A stretch of 51,472 nucleotides of DNA from Symbiodinium natans (GCA_905221605.1 CAJNDS010002379.1:1312501-1363972); one strand, 5' to 3'. Shown: positions 40,057 through 51,050, counted from the first letter of the stretch. Numbers and translations are program-made. The notes: a model not told the origin generated them from the letters alone.

Positions 40057-41155
40057 TGCTACTTAGCGTTTGGCTCCCTATGTTACATTCGCCAGGTTCC
40101 ATGCCTGTCAAAAGTTTCACCGTCCGCTCAGAAGAGAGAACGCGCAGATCCCTAACCTTAAAACCTAAACCCTAAACCCTGAACCCTAAAGCCTAAACCC
40201 TCAACCTTCTGTTTTGACTGCTTGGTTTCTTTTCGTAGTGTAGCCAGGGAACCCTGCTTGCCGCGTCCTGCTGAAAAAACCGACTTTTAAAAGTTTGGTC
40301 TTGTTAAAGTGGTCGAAGCATTTTATATATGAAGACAAGAACTCTTGGGCAAATAAATCCTAAAGGTGACGACCTCATATATATATATATATATAAGTAT
40401 GAGACAGGTATATACTCATACACATGTATATGACTGATAGTTTCCCGCTGGGGAGGCAAGCAACTGAAACGAAAGTGCACCCGACCACGAGTCCTCTGTG
40501 CGGCGGGTGGGATTGCATTCGGGTTCGTGGCGTATTGAAGCACTAACTCATTGTTCTGAAAAATGCATACGGGGCCTACGTACGTAGACAAGGCAGTATC
40601 TCTAGACATCTTGTCGGAGTTATCGGCGCGGACGCGCTGATTTGCAGCGTTGAGCCCTTATAAAATGCTTAGAGCGGCCCGGAAGCAGACAGAGAAGCGT
40701 TCTTGCTTAGAGCGCTGTGAAGCGATGCAGAACCATAGTTGCAGCCTGGTGCAGCCTTTGAGCTCCCGAAAGAGCTAGCACGGGTGGCATGAAGGGAAAG
40801 TGACCTTGCAGATATGCAATGAAATGCCTATTTCAGTTCGTGGCGTAAGAGAAAATGCCGCGAGCAATTTCACGGCTAATTGCGTGCGGCTAGGCCTAGA
40901 ACTGCTGGGCATGAGATCTGTGTGCCATATGTAGGTGTAAATATGTACTTTTGTATTACGATATTTATATTCGCTTTTTTAAAGCAATAAGAAAAACCCA
41001 AAGCTAAATAGACCCTAAAGGCGGCGGGCTCATATATATATGGTACCCCCCCCCCCCAGTGACCTACCTTTTTTCGCCTTGTCTCAAGTCACCCAGCTGC
41101 ACTGCAAGCAAACGGGAGTAGACGAAAATACAACTAAAATCGCATACACGGGACA
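40057..41155. other. Unique AT-balanced stretch, no gene recognised
   Basis: Contains CCCTAAA remnants at 40165-40205, a TA run at 40377-40395 and 41030-41042, and a poly-C run at 41045-41058. The open minus-strand frame 40304-40609 shows no motif. Confidence 0.45.
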
Positions 41156-41157
41156 GT

Positions 41158-41368
41158 AGAAAAACCAAAAACACCAAAACCAAAAAACCAAAAAAACAAA
41201 ACCAAAAAAACCAAAACAAAAAAAACAAAAAAAACAATTTTCCGGAACTCTCAGGAATCCCTATGAGGCTTCTCCAAGAGTCCCGGAAAATTGGTGTTTT
41301 TTGGTTCTTTTGTTTTTTTTGGTTTTGTTTTTTTTTGTTTTTTTTTTGGTTTTGGTATTTTTGCTTTT
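41158..41368. repeat. Inverted repeat of A-rich and T-rich arms
   Basis: AAAAACCAAAAACACC... (41160-41235) and its rough complement ...GGTTTTGGTATTTTTGC (41295-41367) flank CAATTTTCCGG...CCGGAAAATTGG at the stem top, with a loop of about 45 bases. A strong hairpin on either strand. Confidence 0.85.
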
Positions 41369-42960
41369 TGGTTCGCCTTCACGGTCACGAAGCAACAGCT
41401 ACGCATTTTGAAGTGTGCTTATGCTAATTGTGCTTTTCAGATATAGTATACAAGTGGTCTTTCTAGTGCTTCAGAACTATTTGTTTCGTTATTATGTAAG
41501 TAGAACCGCTTCGCTTCTTTTTCAACTAGTGTTTGGTGCATCTTTTGGTTGTACCCAAGTGTAGTAGACCTTATTCAGCCATTACTTGGTGCTCTGGTAG
41601 CTAAATTCGCATGGATACTAGTTGCCTGGTAAAAGCGATTAATTATCTAGAAGCAGCATTTGCAATACTTGTCTTGAGAAAAAGCATTTGTTGCTTAAAC
41701 TTGTTTGCTTAAACAGTACCTCCTACTCGTCCAGGGATACCCCAAAACCCTATAATCCAAACTTCACCAGGGATTCTCCTGACTAGCTTGCGCTTTTGGA
41801 TGTTTTTTGTATTTGTGAATTTGCTTGTGTATGGCCTTCACTAAGTACTTTTCTAGGATTCTTGTGCATTTTTTAGGCCTGATTGTGCAAGTTGTGTTTA
41901 TCAAACATAGTATATAAGTGGTCTTTCTCAAATACTTCAGACATCTTTGTTTCATCGTTATGTAAGTAGAACCGCTTCTATTTCCATTGTTTGTGCATTC
42001 TTAAGCTTGCTTATGCAAGTTGTGCTTTTCAGACATAGTATATGAGTGGTCTTTATTGAATACTTCAGCAATCTTTGTTTCATTGTTATGTAGGTAGAAC
42101 AGCTTCCGTTTCCGTTAGTGTGTATTTCGTATTTGGTTGAGTATGGTCCTTTAAATAGCATGCACTTGAGTCAAATTGGGCTATTTGCTTAAGAATTACT
42201 CTAGTAGTTAAATTCGCATGGAATGACTATTTCAAAAAAATGGTTTCATGAATCTGTAAACATAAGGTATTTCAGTGGACTTTGCAGATAGTATTTCAAT
42301 AATACTCTGCCTGGTATAAACACAACTGTTTCAATGCATTAGTTGCTCAACAAAGCACTATTATTGTGCCCTTTACACCAGACTTTGCCACATTTGGGTT
42401 GAATATTATGCTTTTTCGTATTTGGTTTGTAGATGGCCCTTTAAAATGTATTCACTTGATTGAGGTCAAATTGGGCTTTTGCTTAATAATTACTCTATTA
42501 GCTTAAATTCGCATGCATAATCCTGGAAAGATATTTTCCAAACTAAAAAAAATTTCATGATCTGTAAACATAAGGTATTTCAGTGGACCTTTTCTGATGT
42601 AATTTTGATTTCATACTTTGCCTAGTACAAACACAATTGTATAAATACAGTAGTTGCTCAACAAAGCATTATTTGCCCTTTAAACGCACACTTTGCCATA
42701 TTTTGGTGGAGAATGGTGTCTATTTCGTATCTTGGTTGGGTATGCTCCTTAAATAGTATTCACTTGAGTCAAATTGGGCTCTTTGCTTAATAATTACTCT
42801 AATAGTTAAATTCGCATAGAATCAAGAAAATGTTTCACTATTTGATTAATACTTTTCCTCGTACAAACACAATTGTATAAATGATTTAGTTGCTCAACAA
42901 AACATTAATTGCCCGTTTAAACGCACAATTTGCATAGAACATCACCGATCTAGACATCTA
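41369..42960. repeat. AT-rich satellite with two interleaved motifs
   Basis: Motif 1 (AGTATA...AGTGGTCTTT...GTTATGTAAGTAGAACCGCTTC) at about 41440, 41905 and 42035. Motif 2 (TTAATAATTACTCTA...TTAAATTCGCAT) at about 41595, 42187, 42482 and 42786. CAAGTTGTGC and AAACACAATTGTATAAAT also repeat. No coding. Confidence 0.75.
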
Positions 42961-43369
42961 AAAACAGCATTGCCGCTTCATATTCAAATGTAATTAATCC
43001 AATGCGGCTTATCGGGGTCTGTGATGGGGGTGTCCCAGTATACTTGCCTTATTACACGGTGATTAACTACACGCTTTTGGGGCCTCGTTGTTATTTTTTG
43101 TTAAAAAGCCTAACAAGTGCCTAAACGGTCAGGTCGCTGGGGGGGGTAGATAATATATGATTCAGCCCCGCGGTCACCCGGTCGTCGGGGGTCGGTGTCC
43201 CCCGGTCCCGTCCCGGTCCGTCTCCCCGTCCCCCATCCCCCACCCCCCTTGGCACCCCCCCCCCCCCCCCCCCCCCCCCCCCAGCCCCCCCCCCCCCCCC
43301 CCCACCCCCCCCCCCCAACCCTAACCCCCCCCCCCCCTGTGGTGTGGTGGGGGTTGGTTTTAGGTTTTA
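42961..43369. repeat. Stray satellite unit and C-rich tract
   Basis: GGCTTATCGGGGTCTGTGATG at 43005-43030 matches the GCTTATTGGGGTGTGATGGG word of the 35-38 kb satellite. 43195-43345 is almost only C on +. Confidence 0.7.
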
Positions 43370-44072
43370 TGGTTTAGGGTTTAGGGTTTAGGTTTTAGGG
43401 TTTTAGGGTTTTAGGGTTTAGGGTTTAGGGTTTTAGGGTTTTAGGGTTTTAGGGTTTAGGGTTTAGGGTTTACGGTTTAGGGTTTTAGGGTTTAGGGTTT
43501 AGGGTTTTCCCCGCGGATGGGGTACTAAGATGATCCCCCCCCCCCCCTGTGGTGTGGTTGGGGGTTGGTTTTAGGGTTAGGGTTGAGGGTTCAGGGTTTT
43601 AGGGTTTAGGGTTTAAGGTTCAAGACTTAAGGTTTAGGGTTTAGGGTTAGGGTTTAGGTTTGAGGGTTTAGGGTTTAGGGTTTAGGGTTTAGGGTTTAGG
43701 GTTTAGGGACCGTAGAGTAGACTTGGGGGGGGGGGGGATACCATGGGGGGTGGGGGGGGGGGCCCAGGACGCTCGACGCTGAACCAGATATATATGTATA
43801 TGTGTGCATTTCAGCCACAATCCGACCCCTGAGCCACTTCGCGACTGAGTACCTGGATGAGCCGCCCTGCACCTTACAAATCCCCTTCAAAGCCTCAACT
43901 CTCAACCCTAGTAGGCTTCGAGCTTTATGTATGCGTATATATATATATATATACACATAGATATAGATATAGATACAGATACAGATATATATATATATAT
44001 ATATATATGGCAGCCAGGAAGATGCTAAGCCACACTCAACCCTAGCAGGCTTCGAGCTTCGTCTTCCTCCAG
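43370..44072. repeat. TTTAGGG array, unique core, AT microsatellite
   Basis: TTTAGGG and TTTTAGGG at 43372-43508 and 43580-43708, a G-run pair at 43725-43765, and TA/GATA repeat at 43934-44008 flanked by the direct repeat TCAACCCTAGYAGGCTTCGA (about 43902 and 44037). Confidence 0.85.
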
Positions 44073-44191
44073 CCACTCGCCGAACCTCATCACCTACAAC
44101 GCTGTTGCCACCTCCTGCTCGAACGGGAGTGCGTGGCAGCAGGCCATGAACGCGCTCCACCTTGCCCACCGGGAAGGCACCCAGAAAACAG
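44073..44191 (+). CDS. PPR exon, full repeat
   Basis: Acceptor CCTCCAG; frame SPNLITYNAVATSCSNGSAW then QQAMNALHLAHREGTQKT. Complete PPR. Donor ACAG|GTTTAGGG is formed by the telomere array. Confidence 0.85.
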
Positions 44192-44528
44192 GTTTAGGGT
44201 TTAGGGTTTAGGGTTTAGGGTTTAGGGTTTAGGGTTTAGGGTTTAGGGTTTAGGGTTTAGGGTTTAGGGTTTAGGGTTTAGGGTTTAGGTTTTAGGGTTT
44301 AGGGTTTGGGGTTTAGGGTTTAGGGTTTAGGGTTTAGGGTGTCTATTAAGGCGGTCTGAAGCCTCACATTCTAGGTCCTACCTAAAGGCTCCTATGTAGT
44401 ACTTTTTTGGGGTTTGGGGTTTTGGGTTTAGGGTTTAGGGTTAGAATCCCCTACAACTAACCCAAAAAGGGACTTTTTTTAGAGACTCCATGTAGGCTCC
44501 TCCGCCCCCCCCCCCCCCCCCCTGCTAG
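44192..44528. repeat. TTTAGGG array and poly-C
   Basis: Perfect TTTAGGG at 44192-44340, shorter at 44410-44450, and a poly-C polypyrimidine tract at 44505-44522 just before the next acceptor. Confidence 0.9.
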
Positions 44529-44635
44529 GTTTGGAGCCGGATGCTGTTTCCTTCAGTGCGGCCATGCTCGGCTGCACTCGTGCCTCTCAGTGGCAGCATG
44601 CTGTGCGACTCTTCCAGGAGCCATGTGCTTGCTGA
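44529..44635 (+). CDS. PPR exon, full repeat
   Basis: Acceptor CTGCTAG|GT; frame LEPDAVSFSAAMLGCTRASQ then WQHAVRLFQE. Canonical PPR. A TGA follows in frame at about 44632 unless spliced earlier. Confidence 0.85.
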
Positions 44636-44826
44636 GGGGGGGGGGGCTTTTGAGAATGGGAACTTGGTTTAGGGTTTAGGGTCTAGGGGCTAGGGTGTAG
44701 GGTTTAGGGTTCAGGGTTTCCCTTCAATTTGGCGCTAGAAGCGCAGATTCTAGGAGGCCAGTTTCTGTAAAAACGCGGGGCTGTGAGTGCCCGGTCTCTG
44801 TCGTAGCGCCCACACGAGCTTTGCAG
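44636..44826. other. Short intron-like stretch
   Basis: G-run at 44637-44646 and TTTAGGG variants at 44667-44720, then unique sequence to TTTGCAG. Confidence 0.6.
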
Positions 44827-44897
44827 GGCCTTCTCGAGCAGCAGATCCAGGTGGATGCCATCACATGCAGCACCATCATCGGGGCATGCGAGGCAAG
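44827..44897 (+). CDS. PPR exon (first helix)
   Basis: Frame GLLEQQIQVDAITCSTIIGA then CEAR; possible GA donor at 44898. Followed by CCCTAAA rather than TTTAGGG. Confidence 0.75.
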
Positions 44898-45189
44898 GAC
44901 ACCCTAAACCCTAAACCCTAAACCCTAAACCCTAAACCCTAAACCCTAAACCTTTTTTTCAGGGGTTTCAGGGGTTCAGAATGAGGTCCGCAGATGTGCC
45001 GCCAGACTTCCTTCCCTCCCCCCCTTGAAGGGTTTTAGGTTTCAGGGTCTTAGGGTTTTAGGGTTTTAGGGCTTTCGGGGTCGTAGGGTTTTTAGGGTCT
45101 TAGGGTTTCAGGGTCTTAGGGCTTTAGGGTCTTAGTGTTTGGGGGTTTTTCGGGCTTGGGGTTTAGGGCTCGGAGTCGGCGAAGCGCCG
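44898..45189. repeat. CCCTAAA then TTTTAGGG/TCTTAGGG repeat
   Basis: CCCTAAA at 44900-44952; variants GGGTCTTA and GGGTTTTA at 45030-45150. Confidence 0.8.
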
Positions 45190-45290
45190 GAGGTCGCTGC
45201 AAAGTGGCAGCACGCCTTGCAGCTCCTGGCGCGTGCGGAGTCGGGAAGTTTGCGGGCCGATTCCATCATGCGCCTGGGGCCGACCACGCC
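45190..45290 (+). CDS. PPR exon (second helix)
   Basis: Frame EVAAKWQHALQLLARAESGS then LRADSIMRL. WQHALQLLARA...LRADSIM matches the PPR second helix and next linker. TTTAGGG follows. Confidence 0.75.
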
Positions 45291-45787
45291 TTTGGGGTTT
45301 AGGGTTTAGGGTTTAGGGTTTAGGGTTTAGGGTCTAGGGTTCAGGGTTTAGAGGGTTTGGGGCTTAGGGGTTTAGGGTTTGTAGGGTTTGGGGCTTAGGT
45401 TTTAGTTTAGCATGCCCACTGGCACTCATGTCAAGGGAGATCCATCGAGCAAAACAGGGCTTCCATCATGTAGATCGCTGGGCGACCTCGCCTGTACTGA
45501 GCAGCCAACTGTTGAAGCTCAACCCTAAACCCTAAACCCTCAACCCTAAACCCTAAGCTTCGACATGCATCTGGATGGCTGCTTTGTGTGTGCGCGTGAT
45601 GCGTCAAATGGTTTTGGTCGGAGTAGGGGCAGGACGCTCCATCTCAACCAAGAAGTCTTTCTGTGCTTGAAGAGTGCTTGTGGCTGCATGTGGGCTTTCC
45701 GGCCGTTTCAGTAGCACCTTTCAGTCTTTTCATTCATCTCAACCCTCACCCGAATCCTTCCCTGAGCCCTAAACCCCGAAACCTTAG
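45291..45787. other. Repeat and unique sequence
   Basis: TTTAGGG at 45296-45400 and CCCTAAA at 45520-45555. No coding recognised in 45560-45780. Confidence 0.55.
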
Positions 45788-45830
45788 GTACAGCTCCGCA
45801 ATCGGTGCCTGCCAAGCTGCAGCGCAGTGA
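45788..45830 (+). pseudogene. Broken PPR exon with stop near the conserved Trp
   Basis: Acceptor CCTTAG|G; frame YSSAIGACQAAAQ then TGA (45828-45830) where other exons read QW. A +2 frame continues TELQQVLQL, as a second helix would. Either a frameshifted relic or an exon with a different donor. Confidence 0.5.
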
Positions 45831-46356
45831 CCGAGCTGCAGCAGGTTCTCCAGCTATAGTTGTTGCTGTCGGCACGGCATCTGACTTTGCCTTTCACCGT
45901 ATTACCGCATTCTTGAACTTCACCGAAAAGGCTGACACCTGCACCCGAATCCTAGCCCTCAACCCCTAGGGAACGGAGCAGTACATTTTCCCTAGCTTGA
46001 AGGCTGCGGAGGTTGTTGTGAAGCGGTTGGGCGCCGAACTTTAAGCATTTAAGGGCTCTAAGCCCTAAACCCGAAAAAAAGGAATGCGAAAACATCAGGA
46101 GCCCCACTGAAGTCGAACCATGCACTGTTGGCTCTATTTATCCCATAATATCCCCCAAAACCCTATTCGAATTCTTCAGACCTCTTTAGTAAGGTAACCC
46201 CCACCCCACCCCCGAAACCCCTGAACCCCTGAAACCCTAAACAACCCTACACAACCCTAAACAACCCAAAACAACCCCAAACAACCCTAAACAACCCTAA
46301 ACCACCCTAAACCACCCTAAACCCTAAACCCTAAACCCTAAACCCTAAACCCTACT
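45831..46356. other. No gene; CCCTAAA variants
   Basis: Unique sequence to 46190, then AAACAACCCTA- and CCCTAAA-type repeat at 46210-46352. Confidence 0.55.
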
Positions 46357-46443
46357 TTGAGCATGCTGAGGTGGGAGGCAGCCTTGTGCCTCCTGGCGGC
46401 GAGGGACCTGCCGGGGGTTACCGAGGCCCGGTCTTCCTCTTAA
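46357..46443 (+). CDS. PPR exon (second helix), ends at TAA
   Basis: Frame LSMLRWEAALCLLAARDLPG then VTEARSSS and TAA. RWEAALCLLAARDL fits the second helix. CCCTAAA upstream, TTTAGGG within 10 bases downstream; the TAA may be intronic. Confidence 0.65.
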   Translation: MSMLRWEAALCLLAARDLPGVTEARSSS

Positions 46444-47160
46444 GGCTTGTAGGGTTTAGGGTTTAGGGTTTAGGGTTTAGGGTTTAGGGTTTAGGGTTTA
46501 GGGTTTAGGGTTTAGGGTTTAGGGCAGTTTAGGGTTCAGGGTTTTTGGGCAGTTTAGGGTTTAGGGTTTCGGGGCAGTTTAGGGTTTTGGGGTTTGGGGT
46601 TTAGTAGGCTTTTATCTAAGAGTGGAACCATGGGCCTAAACCCCAAACCCTACGCCCCTTTGTATGGTCCCTTCCCCTTGTTTAAGTTCGAGGGTTTTAA
46701 AGGGATCCGAAGTGCGGGCCCTGTTTTGGCTTTGCGGCGGAGCACCAAGCACTCCGCAAGATCAGAGGCATGCGTCTGAGTGTGTCATGCTGCTCTATAC
46801 CCTACTTAACAAACCCTAAACCCTGAAACCCGGAAACCCGAAGCCCTGAACCCTGAAACCCTAAACCCTTATACCCTAAACCCTTAAACCCTGAATGCTG
46901 AACCCTAAACCTGAACGCTGAAACCCTGAAACCCTGAACCCTAATCCCTTACACCCTCGCAACAAAAGGGGGGCCTCACCTGTTTTCCGATGTTAGTGGG
47001 GAATCTCAGCTGTTGAACTGTTGGGATGAGAGCCATGAGGCGGCTTAGTTTGGGGCTTAGGGTTTAGGGTTTCGGGTTTAGGGTTTAGGGTTTCGGGTTT
47101 AGGGTTTAGGGTTTCGGGTTTAGGGTTTAGGGTTTAGGGTTCAGGGTTTCGGGTTCCAAA
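46444..47160. repeat. TTTAGGG array, core, mixed heptamers
   Basis: TTTAGGG at 46450-46600 with GGGCAGTTTAGGG interruptions, CCCTGAA/CCCTAAA at 46812-46955 and TTTAGGG/TTTCGGG at 47055-47150. The ORF at 46594-46779 has no motif. Confidence 0.75.
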
Positions 47161-47260
47161 CATGCGCACGAGGCTGCCATTGTCTCGGCGATGAGCGCGT
47201 GCGAGCGTGCCTCCAGTTGGCACCACTCCCTACACCTGCTTGAGGACAGAGATCTTCCAA
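47161..47260 (+). CDS. PPR exon
   Basis: Frame HAHEAAIVSAMSACERASSW then HHSLHLLEDRDL. Both helices are recognisable (IVSAMSACERASSWHHSLHLL). Flank order reversed (TTTAGGG before, CCCTAAA after). Confidence 0.75.
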
Positions 47261-47900
47261 CATACCTTCATACAGAACCCTCAACCCTCAACCCTAAACC
47301 CTAAACCCTAAACCCGCGACCACTTCTATGTCGCCGACAACTTACGTTCATGCCTGAAGCCTCGTAAACAACACACCCCCCCAAGCCCAAAGAGATACCC
47401 TCAATCTTGAAACTAGACGTCGTTCTGCAACAATGGCAGCTCCAGCTCCTTGACCAGGAACACTCGCACTCTTTAGTCTGTAGGTCTTAAAGAAAGGAAA
47501 CGGGTCTAGTTTAGGATCTCATATGCAGTAAAGCGATGGGTTTTCGTAGCAGCATGGAGCCAAACTCCCACAAAGCGATAGGGCCCCCCACCCCCCCCCC
47601 GCCCCCACCCCCAAAAAAAAACACTTAGCGTCGCCGCAAGATGTCTCGAGGCTGCTGTAGTAGGAGCCCTACACCCTAAACCCTAGTAGAGATCAGCCAT
47701 AAATAACAGTAACCATAAATATTCAGACAAGCGCCAACCTTTGCCTCTCAGTGAGCTGCAGGGTTTGTGGGAAGAGCCTGTAGCTGAGTGCGTAGGGTTT
47801 AGGGATCTTCGCACCAACCTGCTTCGAGTCAAGGCCCAAATCGGAAAAACAGCGAGAGGATACTTTCTAAACCCTCAACCCTAGTTCCAACAACCTTCAG
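47261..47900. other. No gene recognised
   Basis: CCCTAAA at 47277-47315, poly-C then poly-A at 47585-47622, otherwise unique sequence without coding. Confidence 0.5.
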
Positions 47901-48000
47901 CCATGAGGAGATGGGCAGCGCCCGACTAAAGCCGAACCTCATCTCCTTCAACGCTGCGCTCAGCGCCCTCGCACAGGGCTCTGCGTGGTGGCAGCTCGAC
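47901..48000 (+). CDS. PPR exon
   Basis: Acceptor CCTTCAG; frame HEEMGSARLKPNLISFNAAL then SALAQGSAWWQLD, ending before GTCCGA. LKPNLISFNAALSALAQGSAW is canonical. Confidence 0.85.
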
Positions 48001-48159
48001 GTCCGATGTTTCCAATGCTTTCGTGCAGTTCACGGTTCAGGCTTTGGGATAGTAGTAATTAGGACGAAGGGTTTAGGGTTTAGGGTTCAGGGTTTAGGGT
48101 TTAGGGTTTAGCACGAAGAACGACTCCACATGATTGGCCTATTGTCTCCTGACCGTGAG
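48001..48159. repeat. Short intron with TTTAGGG
   Basis: TTTAGGG/TTCAGGG at 48068-48110 then unique sequence to CGTGAG|G. Confidence 0.7.
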
Positions 48160-48226
48160 GCAGGCGTTGCAGCTTTTCAACCGCCTGGACGAAAATGCCA
48201 TGAAGTTGGCTTCCCGGCCGAAGCAA
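48160..48226 (+). CDS. PPR exon (second helix)
   Basis: Frame QALQLFNRLDENAMKLASRP. QALQLFNRLDEN is the expected continuation of the preceding exon's AWWQ-, although the joined Trp/Gln would then be present twice, so the exact donor or acceptor is uncertain. Confidence 0.65.
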
Positions 48227-48956
48227 AGGGTTAAGGGTTTGGGGTATAGGGTTTAGGGTTTAGGGTTTAGGGTTTAGGGTTTCGGGTTTAGGGTTTAGGG
48301 TTTAGGGTTTAGGGTGTACTTCCTGAATGATGTGCCTTCTTGGCGATATCATATGGCTCCGTATTCTGACAGGCTCCCGCCCTATGTACCCCATAGGTCG
48401 TAACCCTAAAGCTGAGCCTCAATCCGAGACCACAGTCCTACAACCCCGGAAAATTCAATCCGTAACATCGGCCCTTCTTGCGTTCAAAGTCCGCACCTCT
48501 AGGAATGCTGCCACAGATTCGCAGGACGACCACTCAACCATGTCAAGGTTCACCCGGTCCTAACCCCTAAACCCTAAACCCTAAACCCTAAACCCTAAAC
48601 CCTAAACCCTAAACCCTAAACCCTAAACCCTAAACCTAGAGGCCCCAACGCCCACAGCCACGCCAAAGAAGGGTTTGGGCATCTCAAGCACAAGAAATCC
48701 CGGTTGACACAATTGAGAAGTGGAGAGCTTTGGGCCCCATGAGGCAGGAGAGCTGGAAAAGGGTTTAGGGTTTAGGGTTTAGGGTTTAGGGTTTAAGTTT
48801 AGGGTTTAGGGTTTAGGGTTAAGGGTTTAGGGTTTGGGGTTTAGGGTTTAGGGTTACTTGTTTTTCAAGGAGATCATTCTCTCTTGTGATATCAAATGTT
48901 TTGACAAGGAGGAGAAGCGTCCTAAACTCTGAACAACCCGAAGCCCTGAACTCCAG
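48227..48956. repeat. TTTAGGG and CCCTAAA arrays
   Basis: TTTAGGG at 48235-48315, CCCTAAA at 48564-48637 and TTTAGGG at 48762-48855. The ORF at 48327-48563 lies in the loop position and has no motif. Confidence 0.75.
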
Positions 48957-48997
48957 GATGTCTTCTCCTATGGAACGGCCATCACCGCCTGCGAGGC
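48957..48997 (+). CDS. PPR exon (first helix)
   Basis: Acceptor CTCCAG|GAT; frame DVFSYGTAITACEA; strong GC|GTGAGA donor. TTTAGGG follows. Confidence 0.75.
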
Positions 48998-49848
48998 GTG
49001 AGAGCTGAAGCCTCTTAGGGTTTAGGGTTTAGGGGTTAGGCTCTAGCGTTTAGGGTTTAGGGTTTAGGGTTTGCCGTAGTATGGCCTACAAGCTGGAAAT
49101 GTGACGGTGTTCAGTAGAGCCTTGAAGGCATCGAGCAATGCGTTCCTTTTGGGGTTTAGGCCTAAACTCAGGCCAACCGCCCAATTCCAAAAACTTCTTC
49201 CGTTCCAGGGCGTCTCAGGGGGTTTCAGGGGGGGGTCCCACGAACCTGCTCCGGTACCGGGCCCATCGTGGGTGCCACCGACCTCCGAGCTGCAGGAGGC
49301 GGGCAAGCGCCCTAGGCCCTGAGTTTAGGGTTTAGGAGGGGTCATAGGGTTTAGAGTTTGCGATTTAGGGTTTTTGGGGTTTAGGGCTGCTGCCCAGCAG
49401 GACCTGTATGCCCTCTTTTCAGGTTAGGTTGCCTTGCAGACCCTTGCGCCTCAGAAGGTGGGAGTTGCTCTGCAGGGTTTGAGATTTCGGGTATAGGGTA
49501 CATCCCCAAGCCCTAAACCCTAAACCCTAAGCCCTAAACCCTAAACCCTAAACCCTAAACCCTAAACCCTAAACCCTAAACCCTAAACCCAGACCCTAGA
49601 CCCTAAACCCTAAACCCTAAGATGTCCATGACTGAGACTTCGTGGTTTGTTTGTTTAGGCTCACAAGGAAACTGCCCTCTCTGCCAGCCGGAGTCCTTAG
49701 AGCGGGGGCTTTGCAAGCCCCGCTGACCCTGAGCCCCCAAACCGTAAATCCCCAAACCCTAAACCCTAAATCCCTAAACCCTAAACCCTAAGTCCCTAAA
49801 TCCCTAAACCCTAAACCCTAAACCCTAAACCCTAAACCCTGCAGCCAG
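48998..49848. other. Repeat-rich intron region
   Basis: TTTAGGG at 49016-49072, a short unique region (49080-49320) with open frames on both strands but no motif, TTTAGGG at 49323-49385 and CCCTAAA at 49510-49618 and 49745-49840. Confidence 0.6.
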
Positions 49849-49920
49849 GAAGCTTCACACTGGCACGCGGCCTTGTCCTTACTTCGCCAGGTCGAGCTGC
49901 CCCCGTGCCGGCAATCAGCT
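49849..49920 (+). CDS. PPR exon (second helix)
   Basis: AGCCAG|GAA acceptor; frame EASHWHAALSLLRQVELPPC then RQSAT. HWHAALSLLRQVELPP is canonical. CCCTAAA upstream. Confidence 0.75.
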
Positions 49921-49926
49921 ACTAAT

Positions 49927-50038
49927 TTCTTAAGAATTGCTTAAGAATTGCTTAAGAATTGCTTAAGAATTGCTTAAGAATTGCTTAAGAATTGCTTAAG
50001 AACCCCCCCCCCCCCCCCCCCCCCCCCCCACCCAAAAA
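49927..50038. repeat. 11-bp repeat TTAAGAATTGC (seven copies) and poly-C
   Basis: Seven TTAAGAATTGC units (each with a palindromic CTTAAG core), then about 28 C and an A-run. No other copy seen in the window. Confidence 0.9.
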
Positions 50039-50780
50039 AAAGATCTTCCTTATTCAGGGTAGAATAGGGATTATTGTGTTTTATCCTTTTGGGGTTCAAG
50101 GGCACGATGCCAGAGTGTTGACCGAAGGTTTTCGGTGAAAGTTTTGGGTTTGGGTTTGGTCTTGGCGAAAGTCGTAGGGCGAGTGGGGGCGTGGATTTTG
50201 CGTGTTCATACATTCTGCCAACTGCAGGAAATCGTTCTTGGCGATTCGTTGTGGATTGATTGATTTGCTTAAACTCGGCCTAGGTGTTGGACAAACAACT
50301 TGAAAAATTCACATTCACTCAGAATGTCTGCTTCCTTTGTTTTGAGGGTTTAGGGTGTAGGGCTTTGGGTCACCTAAACACTATAAACCCCAAGCCCCGA
50401 ACCATAAAGGAGCCTACAGACCAAACAAAATAGAATTTGTGGGAGGGTTCACCTGGGAACCTCCAGCTTAGACTGGCTTACAAGTACTTTGGCACTCAGG
50501 TGTTCAACTTCTGGTTGCTTTCTTCGACCCCGTCTGCTAGCCAGCATCTCATGTCTGACCCCTATTGAAGTTGCAAGCAAGCGTTTCGGTCAGAACTCGG
50601 CTGTTGTGCCTATGACTCAATGACTGGGAGGTCTCCACCTGTCCGAAAAACCCAGACAAAGTAGGGGTGGAGCAGGAATGCGCAGAAGTCCCTGAACCCT
50701 CAACCCCCCAACCCTACATCCCCTACTAGAGTCCCATAGCCGACGGGCAGGATTCAAAAGGCGAACTTGATTCTGCCAAG
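50039..50780. other. Unique sequence, no gene recognised
   Basis: Few telomere heptamers (50345-50360 and 50690-50720). No coding motif. Confidence 0.5.
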
Positions 50781-50893
50781 GAACGAGCTTGAGTCAAGCC
50801 TGATCGCTTTCAACGCGGCGATCAGTGCTTGCGAAAAAGCCGCACAATGGCGGCAAGCCCTGCATCTCCTACATCAACTGGACATGCAGAAGC
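50781..50893 (+). CDS. PPR exon, full repeat
   Basis: Acceptor TGCCAAG|G; frame NELESSLIAFNAAISACEKA then AQWRQALHLLHQLDMQKL. Textbook dinoflagellate PPR. Together with the next exon (KMRADAISFNS) the first-helix-to-first-helix distance is close to 35 residues, which supports splicing between them. The donor is not resolved. Confidence 0.9.
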
Positions 50894-51050
50894 TTGGCTT
50901 TCAAAGTGACCCTTGCTTGGGCCCGACCTGCAGCAAGCAAGCAGCTCGCGCCACCTGTTGCACAAACCATGCATGCATACTGATCTGACAGTTGTCAAAC
51001 GCCGCCCTAAAACCTGTAAAGCCCCAAGCCTCCCCATTAAGCCTGAACAG

